Positions 63,601 through 64,000 of a stretch of DNA of 64,000 nt are shown here, piece after piece. The notes beneath the pieces are model-generated. The model worked only from the letters and a program-made list of their open reading frames with translations, was not told the DNA's origin and did not search any database. Origin of the DNA: an uncultured Coprococcus sp. (GTDB taxonomy: Bacteria; Bacillota; Clostridia; Lachnospirales; Lachnospiraceae); assembly GCA_947626675.1 (NCBI GenBank), contig CANQTC010000004.1, positions 1-64,000 on the forward strand. The letters are read 5' to 3'. Position 1 is the stretch's first letter. Every line of letters begins with the position of its first letter. A program made the position numbers and the translations under genes.

Positions 63601-64000
63601 CCCGCGCCGCCATCTAATGTATCATCGCCTGCACCGCCTGATACGATATCATTGCCTTCTCCGCCGCTTAGAACATCATTACCATCTGCACCAAGTATAA
63701 AATCATTGCTTCCGGTTCCTGCATAAATGTCATCTCCATCTGTTCCAATATATGTATTCCCTGCTTTTGACATCTCCACAATATCTGCATAATGAGATGA
63801 AACAGATGAATAATGTCTGCAATATTCATCATAGTCATTCGTATGATTTATGTTGTCATATGATTTAAGATATACCCCGAGGTCATAAATAATTGAATCA
63901 ACATCTTCACCATTTAACATTTTCAAATTGATTATATAATTCAGATAGGACATATCCATTACCTTACTGCCGCTATCATCAGTATACTCATATACTGCTT
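60678..64000 (-). CDS. RTX-type calcium-binding repeat protein (5' end outside window)
   Basis: The frame is open from the right edge to the stop at 60678; an ATG at 63959 is internal, as in-frame codons (AVYEYTDDSGSK) continue to base 64000. At least 1107 residues are present. It consists of about five modules, each with clustered RTX nonapeptides (GGxGxDxLx, for example GADGNDVLSGGEGNDIVSGGAGDD), then a GxDxIxDxxGxNxI strand, an NDLxI segment and an FxDGxxxxA closing motif, like haemolysin-type calcium-binding-related domains. The C-terminus is a short Thr/Glu tail. Each Asp-rich turn should bind Ca2+. Such proteins use type I secretion in Gram-negatives; no T1SS gene is visible here. Function cannot be told without the N-terminus. 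Confidence 0.85.
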   Translation of the reverse strand, partial: AVYEYTDDSGSKVMDMSYLNYIINLKMLNGEDVDSIIYDLGVYLKSYDNINHTNDYDEYCRHYSSVSSHYADIVEMSKAGNTYIGTDGDDIYAGTGSNDFILGADGNDVLSGGEGNDIVSGGAGDDTLDGGAGNDMLKDDGGNDIYIFAEGYGNDTIIDNGGSNTIRFQDISSKDILVNGTGENDATVMLKNTSDTLVIKDFCASEELSDFTLEFKDKTMHCTDEDSPFKHIFGSSSDDMLKAVVDASIMNSFGGNDTVIGSDGNDIIYGNEGNDNITSGEGDDTVYGGDDDDFLSGEAGADMIYGENGDDILDGGTGNDFLFGGSGDDTYLFGRDYGTDIIEDEEGISKIKLDDTLSLEDITVFNMCDEAVMLIKDTKDKLLISDYASNSDKYIISVGDSEINVKNIIENTVPEDSSTENIKYIIGSDASDAVFADAIENIIAAGGAYDYIVGGNCTDIIFGDTDADRIQAGTEADILWGGAGRNQLLGEDGDDWIVGGVDNDYICGGNGNDVMIAGKGADFIDGAAGDDIYYFNIGDGNDSIMDSDGTNTIILGDGLRSDSIKAYKSNWNDLLIRFEGIEDSIMIKNYCVDENARNFKFVFADGAAFYAADKDSVLKKINDNTGTEYIPSIYQDGITIVSTDGNDQLTGSDGDDTLIGGAGNNRILGGTGDDIMDGGKGKDYMEGGSGDDVYIYRSGYETDTISDSEGSNRIEISGYSIEDIKAYRTNWNNITIVLDGSGEKGLNDDTVDKIVIEGFYTSETNRNFYLSFDGTEVHATDVSSPLRTIYGTVDSEYMQGFDSGSFTIYGGDGTDTINGGDADDYLYGGSGDDRILGFAGNDVLDGEGGNDYLEGGNGDDTYAFYIGSGVDTINDKQGINQICFGDGIGRDAITAYKTNGNDLTIVIGEEGDKIIIQEYFSSADNRRFDVVFSDGSRYAYDSLENPINQVFATEYDDWLNAWSDEGIYLNGASGNDTITGGAGNDILSGGTGNDTLAGGLGDDIYQFDAGDGWDTIMDTEGRNKIVFSAITSDDVIVTYEKIDNVECLKISVKNTDEGIIIKNYVEDNFIFEFQDGVIDSTGVAETTEMTTETTETVLEGTTEVSN

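Overview
The window reads as chromosome of a low-GC, spore-forming Gram-positive anaerobe of the Clostridia, most probably a Lachnospiraceae gut commensal. The basis is the sporulation sigma factor SigG, strong GGAGG ribosome sites, sigma-A promoters, tRNAs without encoded CCA, a DUF1700 protein, QueH, and a mannosyl-glucose phosphorylase operon of the kind known from Roseburia. The genus is not certain. Most genes lie on the minus strand. Both edges cut through large genes for predicted surface or secreted proteins.

Layout. 0-1.7 kb: the N-terminal part of a secreted choice-of-anchor-A type protein ending in a long Asp-Thr dipeptide tract that runs off the left edge. 1.8-10.1 kb: a tightly packed minus-strand run from ispF through a GNAT protein, two small membrane proteins and queH to an alpha/alpha-barrel-like protein and a 1164-residue CapA-type protein with two DUF6270-like domains. 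10.1-10.4 kb: tRNA-Met and tRNA-Val. 10.4-14.8 kb: DUF1700 and transglutaminase membrane proteins, argH on the plus strand, and sigG. 14.9-21.6 kb: prfC with an upstream HTH gene, a complete polar amino-acid ABC importer, and a class-I glutamine-amidotransferase-like hydrolase. 21.6-29.3 kb: a membrane/cytidylate-kinase-like fusion, a phosphopantetheinyl transferase, a solitary tubulin-like GTPase, a GNAT protein, and a sugar-sensor/GGDEF fusion.

29.4-37.2 kb is the clearest pathway in the window. One LacI-controlled operon carries a cellobiose/mannobiose 2-epimerase, a GH130 mannosyl-glucose phosphorylase, an SGNH carbohydrate esterase, a phosphohexomutase and mannose-6-phosphate isomerase. 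Together they can take an (acetylated) beta-mannan disaccharide to fructose-6-phosphate. A promoter and a palindromic operator candidate lie upstream.

37.2-48.5 kb: LysR regulator and MATE exporter, YitT protein, CobW-type GTPase, a two-component system, a UBA-like membrane protein, a HAD phosphatase, a 993-residue surface protein and a flavin reductase-like protein. 48.9-50.7 kb: an AT-rich two-gene cassette, a minimal nucleotidyltransferase overlapping a 486-residue protein with a C-terminal PD-(D/E)XK-like domain. This is the best candidate here for an undescribed defence or toxin-antitoxin-like system. 51-60.5 kb is housekeeping: prfA-prmC-DUF1385, rpmE, rho (with a long disordered Arg/Asp/Tyr insertion), and trmD-rimM-khpA-rpsP-ffh-ylxM. 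60.7-64 kb: a partial RTX-repeat calcium-binding protein that continues past the right edge.

Start codons were re-chosen wherever a ribosome site clearly favoured an internal ATG, GTG or TTG. Function calls rest on remembered family motifs only; no search was run.
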